From: Astropecten irregularis
Taxonomy: Eukaryota; Echinodermata; Asteroidea; Paxillosida; Astropectinidae
Direction of reading: 5' to 3'
Assembly: GCA_963971285.1 (NCBI GenBank)
Contig: OZ020254.1
Coordinates: forward strand, 8,990,001-9,054,000
DNA: 64,000 nucleotides
Shown: piece after piece, positions 15,401 to 27,400 of the stretch
Numbering within the stretch: the first letter of the stretch is position 1
Layout of the letters: every line of letters begins with the position of its first letter
Notes under the pieces: model-generated
Database searches by the model: none
What the model saw: the letters and a program-made list of their open reading frames with translations, nothing else
Told to the model about the DNA's origin: nothing
Translations under genes and position numbers: made by a program

Positions 15401-18400
15401 GTGCACAAACACCCACTAAAACTAACCAAACACCCACAAGTAATCAAAACAGCAGGTCACTATTTGAAACAAGACACTGAGGGGAGCCGGGGAATTCTAA
15501 ACGGTTTTCACAGCTCGGGACTTGCAGGCCAAGTGAAATTCCCGTACTTTAATCTTCATGTCCATGTCCTCCCAAAGGGTATCCACACACACAAAATGAT
15601 AAGCCACGCCACGCCATGCCAAGAGAAAAGGGATGGACAACTGGTAAATAGGCCCCCGGGTTTTTTTTGAAATGCTAACCGAGCTAGACCAAGCGTAGTT
15701 GTGCCGTTGTCCAAGCGATGCTAGCTTTGCAGTCACAAGTGGATCGCTAAGGAGATATCTTAGTCGGGATACTTTGGTCTAGAGGGACAAAGAACGAGTA
15801 ATACCAAATGCAGATTATTTGCATATTCCCACTTGGAACTAGACTCTTGTACAGCGTTACAAGAGTGAACACATAATCTGTATATATGTTTATTGTAAAT
15901 CATCCAAGACACATTTTGGATAAGGCATACATTTGCTGCAGACTGCTTGACAACCGAAATGCTAATAAAATGCAGAGAGGACCTGACATTTTATTTGTAA
16001 CAGAATCTCTCTCAAATGCTTTTTATTTCAATTTTTGATCAAAACATTTTGATAAAAACAAATGTTGTGTGGCTTGCGCTTGTTGATGGTATGTGTACAA
16101 ATGTAATAGTCAACTCACATATCATTCCCAAGTTGGGGGGAAGATCTATCAACTAGAATTATAAGCATGGCAAAGTTTCGCTTAATAACAAAAACAGGTA
16201 ACCGACCAAAACTGCATGCACTGTACATATTGCTTGTGACTGGTTCCCAGCTTAAGTTTGCTGAGCAGTTTGTTTTTGCTAAGAAGCTCTGTCACATACA
16301 CATGGAAGATACTGCCCTAGTTGAATAATGAATAGTGAAGTTGCCCATGCTGTCGCAACTCTATACATGGCTACGTGCAGAGCGTACATCAGAATTTTGT
16401 GGCGTGTCTTTGGACTTTCATTATAGGGCACGCATTAGAACGTTTAATGCGCGTCAAAATCTCCCTTTGGCCAGGTTCTGCGAGATGATAAAAGAGAACA
16501 GCAAGTCTGAGAGATAGGGAGAGGGTGATGCAATCTGTTATATATCTGTAAGTGTTACCACACGCTGCAATGAGTGTGCAGTGAAACGGGAGGGAAAAGC
16601 TAGGGGGTTGGGGGAGTAAGGAGGGGGGTTGTCTGACAAGTGGGCCAAGCAGAATCAATGTTCTTTCTTCAGACTGACCGCTACTTCGGGATGTAGGCCA
16701 CAAAATGGGTCGAGAGAAATTGCGTGAACGACTACCATTCAACCTGTCCGAGTCAAAAACACATGTACACAACTGGAAGGTTGAGACAACACATGTACAC
16801 AACTGGAAGGTTGAGACAAAACAGTTAAAATGACAAAATGTATATTTGAAAGGAAGTATCTCAAAATCTAAATATATCTCCCCCATTGCCAATCCTACCA
16901 TGAATATTAAATAATTCACAATTGAGAGAATATTTCCTGTATGATAATGAAGTCATACTAATACAAATTTATCCCATCCCTAGGGTACATTTTGTTTTTC
17001 ATTTCTGGAAATCTTAAATGATTTTGCACTTTGGATCTCATTTTTTTTTTGCTTGGATAAGATCGATGAGCAATTTTTTTCCCTTCTTCTTTCTAATAAA
17101 CACTCTAGAGTATTTAATCCTGTCCCCCTACCCTAATCAAATTAGGTAAAAACCGATGACATCTTAAGCGGGTGAGTGAACCGCATTAGGTGAGAGAACC
17201 TTTCCTTGGTAGTGCACTGTTGGTTATTCCGTCTCCGGGACAGAAACCTTCAATGGCATTTTTTTTTTTTTTTTACCTTATTTGTCCAAGAAGATTTAAT
17301 TCAATTTTTTTTCACCCCAATCCAATTTGGGAAGGATGATTAATTATCATGAAGGGATAATAGGAACTGAGACAGAATTGTGAATGCTGGATTCTGAGCA
17401 GACTAATGGAAAATATTGGAAAGAGCGCTCGGGCTGCTCAGCAGGCAGACAACATTTCCAGACATGAGATGTATTTGAATTCCTTGAATTTGAATTTATT
17501 TAATAGTTCATGTGTACACAAGCATAATCGCAAACAAACAACATTCCGATCCAATCTGATTTGTTTTAAGATGATGAAAATCACTTAAACTTAGACAATT
17601 TTTTTTTTTTTCAAATCTCAGCATTTTTGAAAGACAATGCATTCAATTTGAAAAATTCGGATTCTATTTGACTTAAATCATATGCGTAATACTGTACCAC
17701 GGCCACTTTGACAGGCCCTAATTCCGAAACGACTTGGAGTTGAAATTTTTACTTTTGCATATGTTCATTATACATATAGATGATTGTTAGAAATGAATTT
17801 CAGCCAAATCGGAGAGGTGACCCGCAGCCCCATTGGTTGATTTGACATGGAATGAGTGACCCAAACACATATTTCAAATTGTCCAAAGTGATCGACTCAA
17901 AAGTGCAAAAATTACACATATATCAATTTTTAACATATCTCCATTAACTGTCAAATCAGAATTTCCTTAGCAATATCAGCATAACAACGTGTCAACTTTC
18001 ATATGGTTGTACAGGAATGAAAAACAAACAAATTCTGGCCATTATTTATTCCAGTCCACCAAACAAAACTGAAAAACAGCCAGGAATAAACACCTTGGGA
18101 GCCGTGACATAAAAAACACCTTCCCCTGGAGAGAATGTGCTGGAAAGAAGACCAGACTGTTATTTTTTCGTTATCATGCTTATTTGTCAGATTCAACACT
18201 CATCACTTCACTATCCCCTCTTGAACAATCCAAGAGGGAGAAGTGCAAGGGTGCAAGGGGTAGAGGAGGGGGAGGGATGGAGGAGGAGGGATGGATGGGG
18301 AAGGCTTTAGAATGTAATGGGATCTTTTCCTAATAAGATGACTGTTGGGTCATTCCATGTCAAATCAACCAAATTTTTGAAATGTTCCCAGGTGACCCTC

Positions 18401-21400
18401 TCAGATTTACTTGAAACTTGTTAAAATGTTCCACTATGGCCAAAATGAACACAAACAAAAAATTAACTTCATACTCCTTATCGTTTCCGAGATACAGACA
18501 TTTGAAATTTGCTCAAAACCCCCCTTTTTTAGCTCCGCCCACCTGGCCGGGTCGCGAAAACGCGTCATCATGCTTTTTTCCCAACTTTGAGAGCCCATAA
18601 CTTGATAACGGTAACAGCTACAGAGCTGGAAATTTGTATTCTTACTAACATTTGGCCCTAGATTCATAATCTGGCCTTAAATAGTAGATATTATGTCTGC
18701 ATTTCAAGTTACTTGCCCCTAAAATACACACTTTATTCTTGCCGGGAGTGATTTGAATAATTTTTGGGGTCACCCTGTGACCTCATCAGGGGTCACATGG
18801 ATCCCAAATTTCAGATAAATCATCTATAGGTGCATTTCTATCACCAAAATCAAATAGGACCAAAACAATCCATTTCTAAAGGATTGGCAATCATCCAAAT
18901 TTGGGTTCAGGTTAAAAAAAATCATAAAAGACCACAAAAGAGCCTTTCCGTCATGCGAGTGGTTCCCCCTGTGGACAGTTAACAAAATATTTTAAACTTT
19001 TAGTATTTAAACATGTACATTATATCTACTTACAAACCAAATTTCAGCTTTGGTACTCAACTCCTTCATGGTTAGGTTGCATTTTGAAAATTACACAGTT
19101 TTTCATGGTTTTCAATGATTTGACATACTTGCATGCACTATAAATGACCTAATTAACACACACAAGTGTCATAATTCATAAATGTATAACATTTAAATAC
19201 ATTTGTCTTCTTTATTGGACAAATTCAAGGTGATTTGTAGTTGTTAATATTGTATTGACTTGATTATCCTGATGCTGAAACATGAAATTGTTACAACAAA
19301 GAGTTTGACACAGACAAATCTTCAACAGATGAGGACTGCGATCTCATGAACACCTCACATGACTCTCTTAACACCAGCTCCTCATTGCTTGGGTGTTCTC
19401 CTCTCAAACCAGTCAGTCAGCGAGATAAAATTAGTTATGGCAATAGAAAAGTCAGAGAAATACATTCTGCACTAACAGCAAAGGTAGCAGAAGTCCTGGA
19501 TGTGTCAACAGAAGAATTACCGACTGCAGATATTAAGAAACTTTGTGACAAGTGTCAAGAGTCTCAAGACCTTGACATATTTGTTAAACTTAAAAAGACA
19601 AGTGTTGTAATGCCTCACAAAAAGAGAAAATGAAGCTACTTTCTCTTGTACCATCAAGCTGGACTATCAAGAAGACAATGGAGGAGTTCCAAGTTTCTCA
19701 ACATATGGTTAAGAGAGCATGGGCTGATAAAAACATCAAGGGCATCAAGTTCTTTTATGTAAAGCAATGGTGATGTGAAATCTAATGCAGATAAGTACAA
19801 GCTGGCTAATAGATTCCTCTCATCAAAGACTATATCAGGTACTAGATCACATCATAGTTTTGTTCCTGTGGCTGATGGGAAGAGGCAAATTAAGATGCGA
19901 CGACTCTCTGATGACGTTGATTACAGTATCGTTTCCATTGGAGATGATGCAGAAATAGATCATCAACATACTGATGCAACAGAGTACCAACCAGGTCGAT
20001 ACATTGCATGCATATATGACAATGAATGGTACATTGGCACCATAGTTGAGAGATCCGAGGAACAAAATGATGTCTTTGTGAAGTTCATGAGAAGAGCTAA
20101 GAAGTCAAATACACTCTCCTGGCCACACGACTCCTGCAGTGAGTGTTGGATACCATTTCAAGATGTGATATGTACTATCAGTGCTCCAGAACTGCAGGGA
20201 CGAGGGGGCCGCCAGTACACATTATCTAAAGCAGACTTCAATGACATTCAAGCCAACCTACCAGCATTTATTAAGTAAACCACTGCAACTAACAACATCT
20301 ATGCAGTATTCTGAAAGCAAGTTGCTAGAATATGGTAATTTTGTTGAATGCCTGGATCTAAAGTCACTTTTATATTTCCGAAAATGTGAAAAACTGTGTA
20401 ATTTTCAAAATGCAACCTAACCATGAAGGAGTTGAGTACCAAAGCTGAAATTTGGTTTGTAAGTAGATATAATGTACATGTTTAAATACTGAAAGTTTGA
20501 AATATTTAGTTAACTGTCCACAGGGGAACCACTCGCATGACGGAAAGGCTCGTTTGTGGTCTTTTATGATTTTTTTCCACCTGATCCCAAATTTGGATGA
20601 TTGCCAATCCTTTAGAAATGGATTGTTTTGGTCCTATTTGATTTATGTGATAGAAATGCACCTATAGATGATTTATCTGAGATTTGGGATCCATGTGACC
20701 CCTGATGAGGTCGCAGGGTGACCCCAAAAATCATTCAAATCACTCCCGGCAAGAATAAAGTGTGTATTTTAGGGGCAAGTAACTTGAAATGCAGACATAA
20801 TATCTACTATTTAAGGCCAAATGATGAATCTAGGGCCAAATGTTAGTAAGAATACAAATTTCCAGCCTGATAGCTGTTTCCGTTATCAAGTTATGGCCTC
20901 TCAAAGTTGGAAAAAAAGCACGATTACGCGTTTTCGTGACTCGGCCGGGTGGGCGGAGCTAAAAAAGGGGGGTTTTGAGCAAATTTCAAATGACTGTATC
21001 TCGGAAACGATAAGGAGTATGAAGTTAATTTTTTGTTTGTATCCATTTTGGCCATAGTGGAACATTATGACAAAGTTTCAAGTAAATCTGAGAGGGTCAC
21101 CTGGGGACCTCTGGTTGATTTGAAATGGAATGACCCTGTTGTCTCTGGATCCGGTTGTTTGCTTCCATAGCTCAGTCGTCACCAGACATGAAAATGCCGT
21201 TCTATAAAGACGGAGACGACTGCAAACGCAAAACTATATATATATATATTCAAGGGAAAATGGCCAAGAGAGTTTTTGTGCTAGTTGCCATGGAAACATG
21301 GCCCTAAAATCAAGCGACGGGCGGATTGTGCTATTGTCCATTCATAAAATTAAAGCCAATAAAACATTTTCAAGTTGAAAGAAACTTAAGTGCTGCACGT

Positions 21401-24400
21401 GATCCAAAAAAAGGTAAAGAAATAAAGAGACCTATTTTATGAAAAGATTTGATGACTCAATTTTGTAAAAGAAATAAATCTACAACAGAAGCAATTGAAA
21501 AACAAAACTGTGTAAGAATGTCTGGGCACGTACAGTTTCCACTGTGTCGCAGTGTATGCGAGCAGAAAATTGACAGTCGAGTTGAGCATGCAGCAGTAAA
21601 CTAATGCAGCTTTAATTAAAATGCAAATTAAGTAATTATTGATTTGCGCCTATCAAGTGTTCTGTAGAGCAGTGTAATTACGGGTGTACTTTGTACATTA
21701 CTCATCGGAATATTTGCAACTGCTCATGCGGCAAAACAGCTACATGTAAACAGTCAAGGGATGTATTGATGCCCTTTGTCGTAAATAAACGTCATAAAAA
21801 AAACTCTGAAGGATTCTGAAATGAGGCCCCGCCCCATCGTGATCTTCTCACTGTCCCTCCTATCCCATATCTACATTGCCAATGAACCATGAGAAACAAG
21901 ACACTGCGTGAGATGAACACATTATGTACTTTATCATCTCGGAAATAGTGGCGTCAGCAATAAAAGTACAGCAGATGTTTCAGAATAGGTTAAAATTCAG
22001 CCATGTCTACCCCACCTCCATCAAATGACGACAATAAAAGAACGGAAACAAACAACAAACTTGTCTACCACATTAATTAATGTAATTTTGGGTACTAGAA
22101 TTAACAGGAAGTGTACTAGTGAATGAAAAAAAAACCCACAGAGGCTACGGCATCAAACTGATATGCTGACAGGCTATTGGTAAAAAGAGCTTCACAACTA
22201 ATCACAAATCAGAATAAAAATTCTCCCCTCAATTTTGCTTTGTTTTTCTAATTCAGGAGGAGGAGGTCGCCCGTTCGAATCCCGCTCCAGTCAATTTGTC
22301 TTTGTTCACTTTTCAAGGACTTTAAATTCAGTCAGTTTCCCTTGTGGTTATTTGATGATTATTTTTTTAATTCAATTGTTTTAAAAATAAAACTCTGAAG
22401 CACAGACAGCTGAACAACTTTAAACATTTGCAGTATTTCAACCCTTTCAGTGGAATATCCGATTCATCTTTAGCCTTGCCAACATTAAACTTTTGAACCC
22501 CCTCTGCTAATTGAAGAGCTTCATTTTTCCAGAAACCTGAGACAATTGTGGTGCCTTGAAATGTCACAAATGTTCAGCTAGAATCCTCATGCTATTTGTG
22601 ACATTACATCTTCAAAGCTGAAGCCCCCCTCTTACTAAAAATAAAATGTAAAGAGAGATGCAAGAAACTTAAATCCTATTAAAAAAAATCATTCCCTTGT
22701 GTAATGTAGGCCTTTCTTTATGAACATATACATGTACATTGGCAGCATGCATCATATTCATAGGTATTAAACACGCATCCATGTACGCTAACATTAAGTA
22801 TTTCATATCTCATTAGAGCCATTCCCAAAAGGAATGCTGTAGCATTAGATGGATGCCAGTAAATAATAACCATTCGATAAGATATGACCACGGTGATCCC
22901 GAATAATGTAAGAAAAAACAAATTGCATACGCATAGTCGCATACATCTGTACATGTACATGTACACATTTGGATTGACTTAAAAAAAAAAAAAAACAGGA
23001 AAAGAAACAAAGAAATACTGGGTTTTTTTTTACATAGGGATGTGAATGGTCACACCATCATCAAAATCTGAAAACATGAAACAAAACAATTTGAAAGTTT
23101 GTATACTTTTTACAGAGCAGGTGTACAGACAAGCTGAAATTCTGAATTTAAATCTAAAAAAATAATCTGGTGAACTCTCGCATCCCTGTTTTTCATGCGG
23201 TAATTAATACAATGTACAGTAAAAACGACTGCACGACGATTGCAAATCTGAAATAATCATGTCTGTCCCATATTGGAGAGCTCCTTTCTTCTTTTTATAT
23301 TCACGGCTTCATGAAGGCAGTTTGCAATCGTCTCAGATCAGATACCCTTGGCACACCACGTCTAGTTGCCTTCTCCTAGACATTTTGATTTTCTAATGGA
23401 GGTGCCTGTTACCGAAAAGATAGAATTGCCACGGCCCCTCAGGGTGAGTAATCCAAGCGTCGGTTACCACGGCTCGCTTCCCGACATCCTAGGATGCCCT
23501 TTTTTTTTAACTTTCTGTTTTTTAAAGATGCACGTGTGTATGTATACACTTAGTCATCGGTGCTGCTACTACATCCATGTTTCTGTCTTTTTAAACAACG
23601 GAAATCTTTCCTGCGTATTTTGCCATGCCACGACATTCGATGACCCAGAGTGGTGAAAGCTTTGAAATCACACTGGGAATGAGTACTTTTTTCTTTCAAT
23701 ATTTCTTTTTCCTTTTCAATTGAGGTTTTCCAATAGCAATAGGCATGTTGACTGTGATCAATGGGTATATATATGTACGTAATCAGTGTTATCTTTTCAG
23801 TGAAAAGCTGGTTTGAGTACAGAGCACCCGCCGACAAAAAAAATGACACAACTTCGTTTGAAGAGGTTGTGACTGCAAATGCGCCTATACGGTAAGGGTG
23901 GATTACGTCGCTTTTTCTTGCTTGAAGATATACCATTGTTATTCTTTTGGTACTTTTGTCAAGGATTATTTTAATCATCTCCAAATACGCCGCCCGTACC
24001 GTACAAGTGCGGTGCAATGTGAGTAGGTTATGTGAGTATATTATTGTCTATCCTGAGGGCAGCAGCCAATATCAGTGTTTGTGCCGGAAAACCGGATACG
24101 TTGGCTTCTGGCCCTTTTTATTAATACATGTGTATAGATTGTATTGAAAAAATAAAAAAAGCCTTGTGTGTGAGGCGGGCCTTGGTACGAGGCTGCGAGC
24201 ATGTTGCAGTGCGTCTGTTCATTGCTACTTGTACTTGCGTGTATACAATGAACGTAAGGATACGCTGCTTCATGCGAGAAGTTCAGCATGTTGTGCACGA
24301 CAAGCCTCATAGGAAAACAGTAGGTACACGCACATAATATACCGTGTACTGTTGATACACGTACCATCACTCCAATAGGTACGTGCATGTGGCGCCTAAA

Positions 24401-27400
24401 ATACAGAATTTAAGGAATGGGCGAAGTCCCGCCAATATGCATATTGAGCTGTATGCACAGGTGCATACAGCCACCTGTGCATCATATGGGTCTGTTTGTG
24501 GTCATGATGGTGGTTTGCAAATTTGTCATGCGGGATCACGGTTTTGGTATTAAACACTTGCAATAGTAAGCAGGAAGTTGTGGGTTCATATCCCACCTGA
24601 GCTCTTACATGTACATGGAATTGATTTGGGTTGTAATACATACTGGGAGAAGAGCAATTAAACCTTTTAGAAAAACAAGCTAAGTCCATATTAAGTCTAT
24701 GTCCCGATAAGCATAACTTGCGCGCACAGTTGGACCTTTCCATCAATTTGTGCATGGCAATTATTAGGGCAAGAGGATTCTGCTCGCTACTGAAACTTAG
24801 CAGACGCCATGTAAAGAAAGGTTTGCCGCCGAAACCAAGTGTGAAATTACATCGATGAGATGAAGCGCTGGACCAAGTGACGTCGGTATAAAAACCCTGC
24901 CCTCACGACAATTTACTTAATTAACACCGTTTTGTGTTTTCCCATTTTGTAGTCTGAAGGGATTGATTTCAGACTGATTTAAAGAACAGATGCCACGGTA
25001 TTCTCATGTGCCCTGTGTGACCTTTTTCAGGGTGAAGGCAAGGTCTTGTCCGAGGTTGGGATTAAGATCATTTTCCTGCTGGCCTGAACAAGGGGTCAAT
25101 CCATGCTTCTTAGCTGACCCATCCCCAGCTTAATCAAACTTCAAACTTCTCTCTTCAAACTTTGAAGAGCTATACAATGTACTACATTGACAGTATATTG
25201 CACGCCAGCACGGTGAACTAAAAAACCTTCTAACTTTCCTTTGTCATGAATACTGAAAAACAAAAACAAAATCTAATTGAGGGCCAACTAAACTTTTGTG
25301 GCATGTTTTCGCTCAGCAGAATCGGTAAAAAAAAAAAAAAAAAAAAAAAAATACCCAATTTTTGAAAAGTGAACAAAGAAACATTCGAACCGGGATTCAA
25401 AGTTTTCGCACCACCAACCTCCGGAATACTGTACCTGCACTCTGCTAACCGAGCTATCCAGCCTATGTTGGTTGTGGCCCTAATAGTCAATTATCTTTCT
25501 TCATTTGGCAGCCAGAAATTACTCGAACAAGTGAACACCCTTTCAAAACAAAAGACATCTTCCCCCTTCCCAAAATGTTCTTCATCAGCGAGCAAGTAAA
25601 AAATACCAACATCAGTTCTACCTTCCCCCACTTAAGCTATAAATGTCTCTCCCGAAATAAGCAAACAGCTATAATATTGCATCAAACTGGTGGACGACGC
25701 ACCTTCTCAAGAGCCTCGTTCTGGGTTAACGGGGACCCGGCAGTGTGGGTTATAAACACTGATGCCAATGGCCACACCGAACAAGAGACGGACAAGTTAC
25801 AGGCCGTAAAATGTTGCTCCTGTGGCACGCTGATTAATGTCAACTGCATGTGCCATACAGAAATGCAATTAATCAGAACGAGGACCTTTCCCCACATCAA
25901 TCCTCTTTGTTCAGTATCACTTGCAGCCGTAAAAATAGTAATGAACCAACATAAAAAACAAAGACAAGAAAAAGCGGAAAGGGAAAAATGAGGCCGATCC
26001 TGTAACGTGAGTCGGGACTCCATAAATAGATATCAAATTGATTTTGTTCTCCTGGCCAGTGATGGGTCAATCAGGCAAAGTCGCTCTAGAAGGAAAGGGG
26101 AAAAAAAAAAACTAGCGCCAGGATCAATGAATGCACCAAGCACTGGAGTGCAATTTAGGTTACAGCAAGCAATTGACTCGCTTAAAGTAATAAGTATTCA
26201 AACGCCAAATTTATGGTGGCTTATACCATCACCTACAATGAAAAAAAAAGAGAGCTACCCAAATCGTATTAGTGGACATACCAAACTGTGCTATTTTCTT
26301 TTGCTGTAATTTTTGTTGGGATATCCTATTAAGATTATTTGCAAAGATTATGAGATACATATTTGGCAAAATTGATGAGGAAAGCGATGATTTCCTCTGG
26401 TGTTATCGGGTGTCACAAATTGCGGCAGGTGAAATCCACCAGGTGGAGAATATTCCGATTCCCAATTCCCCCTTCTTCCAATCCTGTCCCATCCCTCCAA
26501 TTCCTCTTCCCCTTTTTTAAAAAGAAAGTGGGCAGAATTGGGGAAAAAACACAGGAGCCCTTGACCGAGGTAAAACGCTGCGACTCGCGACAGTCAGACG
26601 AGACGATCTGCGACGATCCACGCCGGTGACGCCTAACCGCCGTACGTATACGTTTGAAGGCAAAACGGGAACCGAGACATTAGCTGAAGGTGCCAGAGCC
26701 TAATTGGTGGAAGGATTCCTTCCACTTCTGTAGACTCCGAGGCTGATCTGCAACACCCTGGATGACGTCAAATGGAGTTGTTTACCGTCCCATAAAAAAA
26801 AAGCACCGCTGTAACCAGCAACGGTTTATTACCACATGTAACTGCATTTCGGCATCGGCAATTTCCTCTCTGTTTTTTTCTTTTATGTTTCTTAAAATAT
26901 TTATTGCGGTATCATTAGGCAGATTTGTGGGAGTATTGTCAAATCCACTTTGGCGGCTTGCTCTAAATAAACGATTCAGGGACGATGCACAGGCTGTTTA
27001 CTCTGAAACTGGGGTAAATACGTCCCTTTAAGGAGGACATTTTCCAGCGCAGTTGCCACAGCGACCACAGCTGAGCAGTGGTGAGGAATTTCAGACTCAC
27101 CGTGGCGCCCCACTTAACGGTAAAAAATTGTTTCCACGTTGTTGAGCAATTTGAAAATAAGGCTATGCCAGAAAAAAATGTTTGGTCATTTTTATTCCCT
27201 AATTTTTCACGACATAATATTAAATACCGGTACGGATAAAACATTTTTTTAACGTTTTCACTACTGACTAAAAAAAAAATATTCATCTATATTTTTCATT
27301 CCACGAAATTTCTGCAATTTATGGCAAATTCCTGCACTAGATCCGAAACTGTTGTTTAGGATACCTGGGTCATAATAGTAGCAAAGAGATCACAATTTAA

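Larger units (their letters stand above)
18347..21136. mobile_element. DNA transposon with about 755-bp terminal inverted repeats
   Basis: The left arm (18347-19104) and right arm (20386-21136) are inverted copies of each other over about 755 bp, with scattered mismatches. Both outer ends read GGGTCATTCCATxTCAAATC inward. Flanks are TGTT on each side (18343-18346 and 21137-21140), compatible with a 4-bp target duplication, though this could be chance. Between the arms lie broken coding sequences on the plus strand. The element sits in CHT intron 1. The superfamily is not assigned. Long TIRs, a transposase-like N-terminal segment and the 2.8 kb length fit a cut-and-paste element that has lost its catalytic centre. 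Confidence 0.85.

Noticed and set aside
16389-16919. 176-codon minus-strand ORF
   Set aside because: It includes the 30-bp tandem duplication translated twice and low-complexity text; no family match.
18434-21057. Mirror ORFs beginning [14 protein letters not shown] in the two transposon arms
   Set aside because: They are the same terminal repeat read in opposite orientations; both are short and broken, so non-coding repeat is more likely.
22255-22290. Possible tRNA gene (GTTCGAATCCCG)
   Set aside because: Only a T-arm is present; no A box or cloverleaf, and the tail is shared with a SINE.
25575-25991. 138-codon plus-strand ORF with [14 protein letters not shown]
   Set aside because: The cysteines do not form a known zinc-binding spacing, an overlapping minus-strand frame is equally open, and no splice sites or homologue are recognised.
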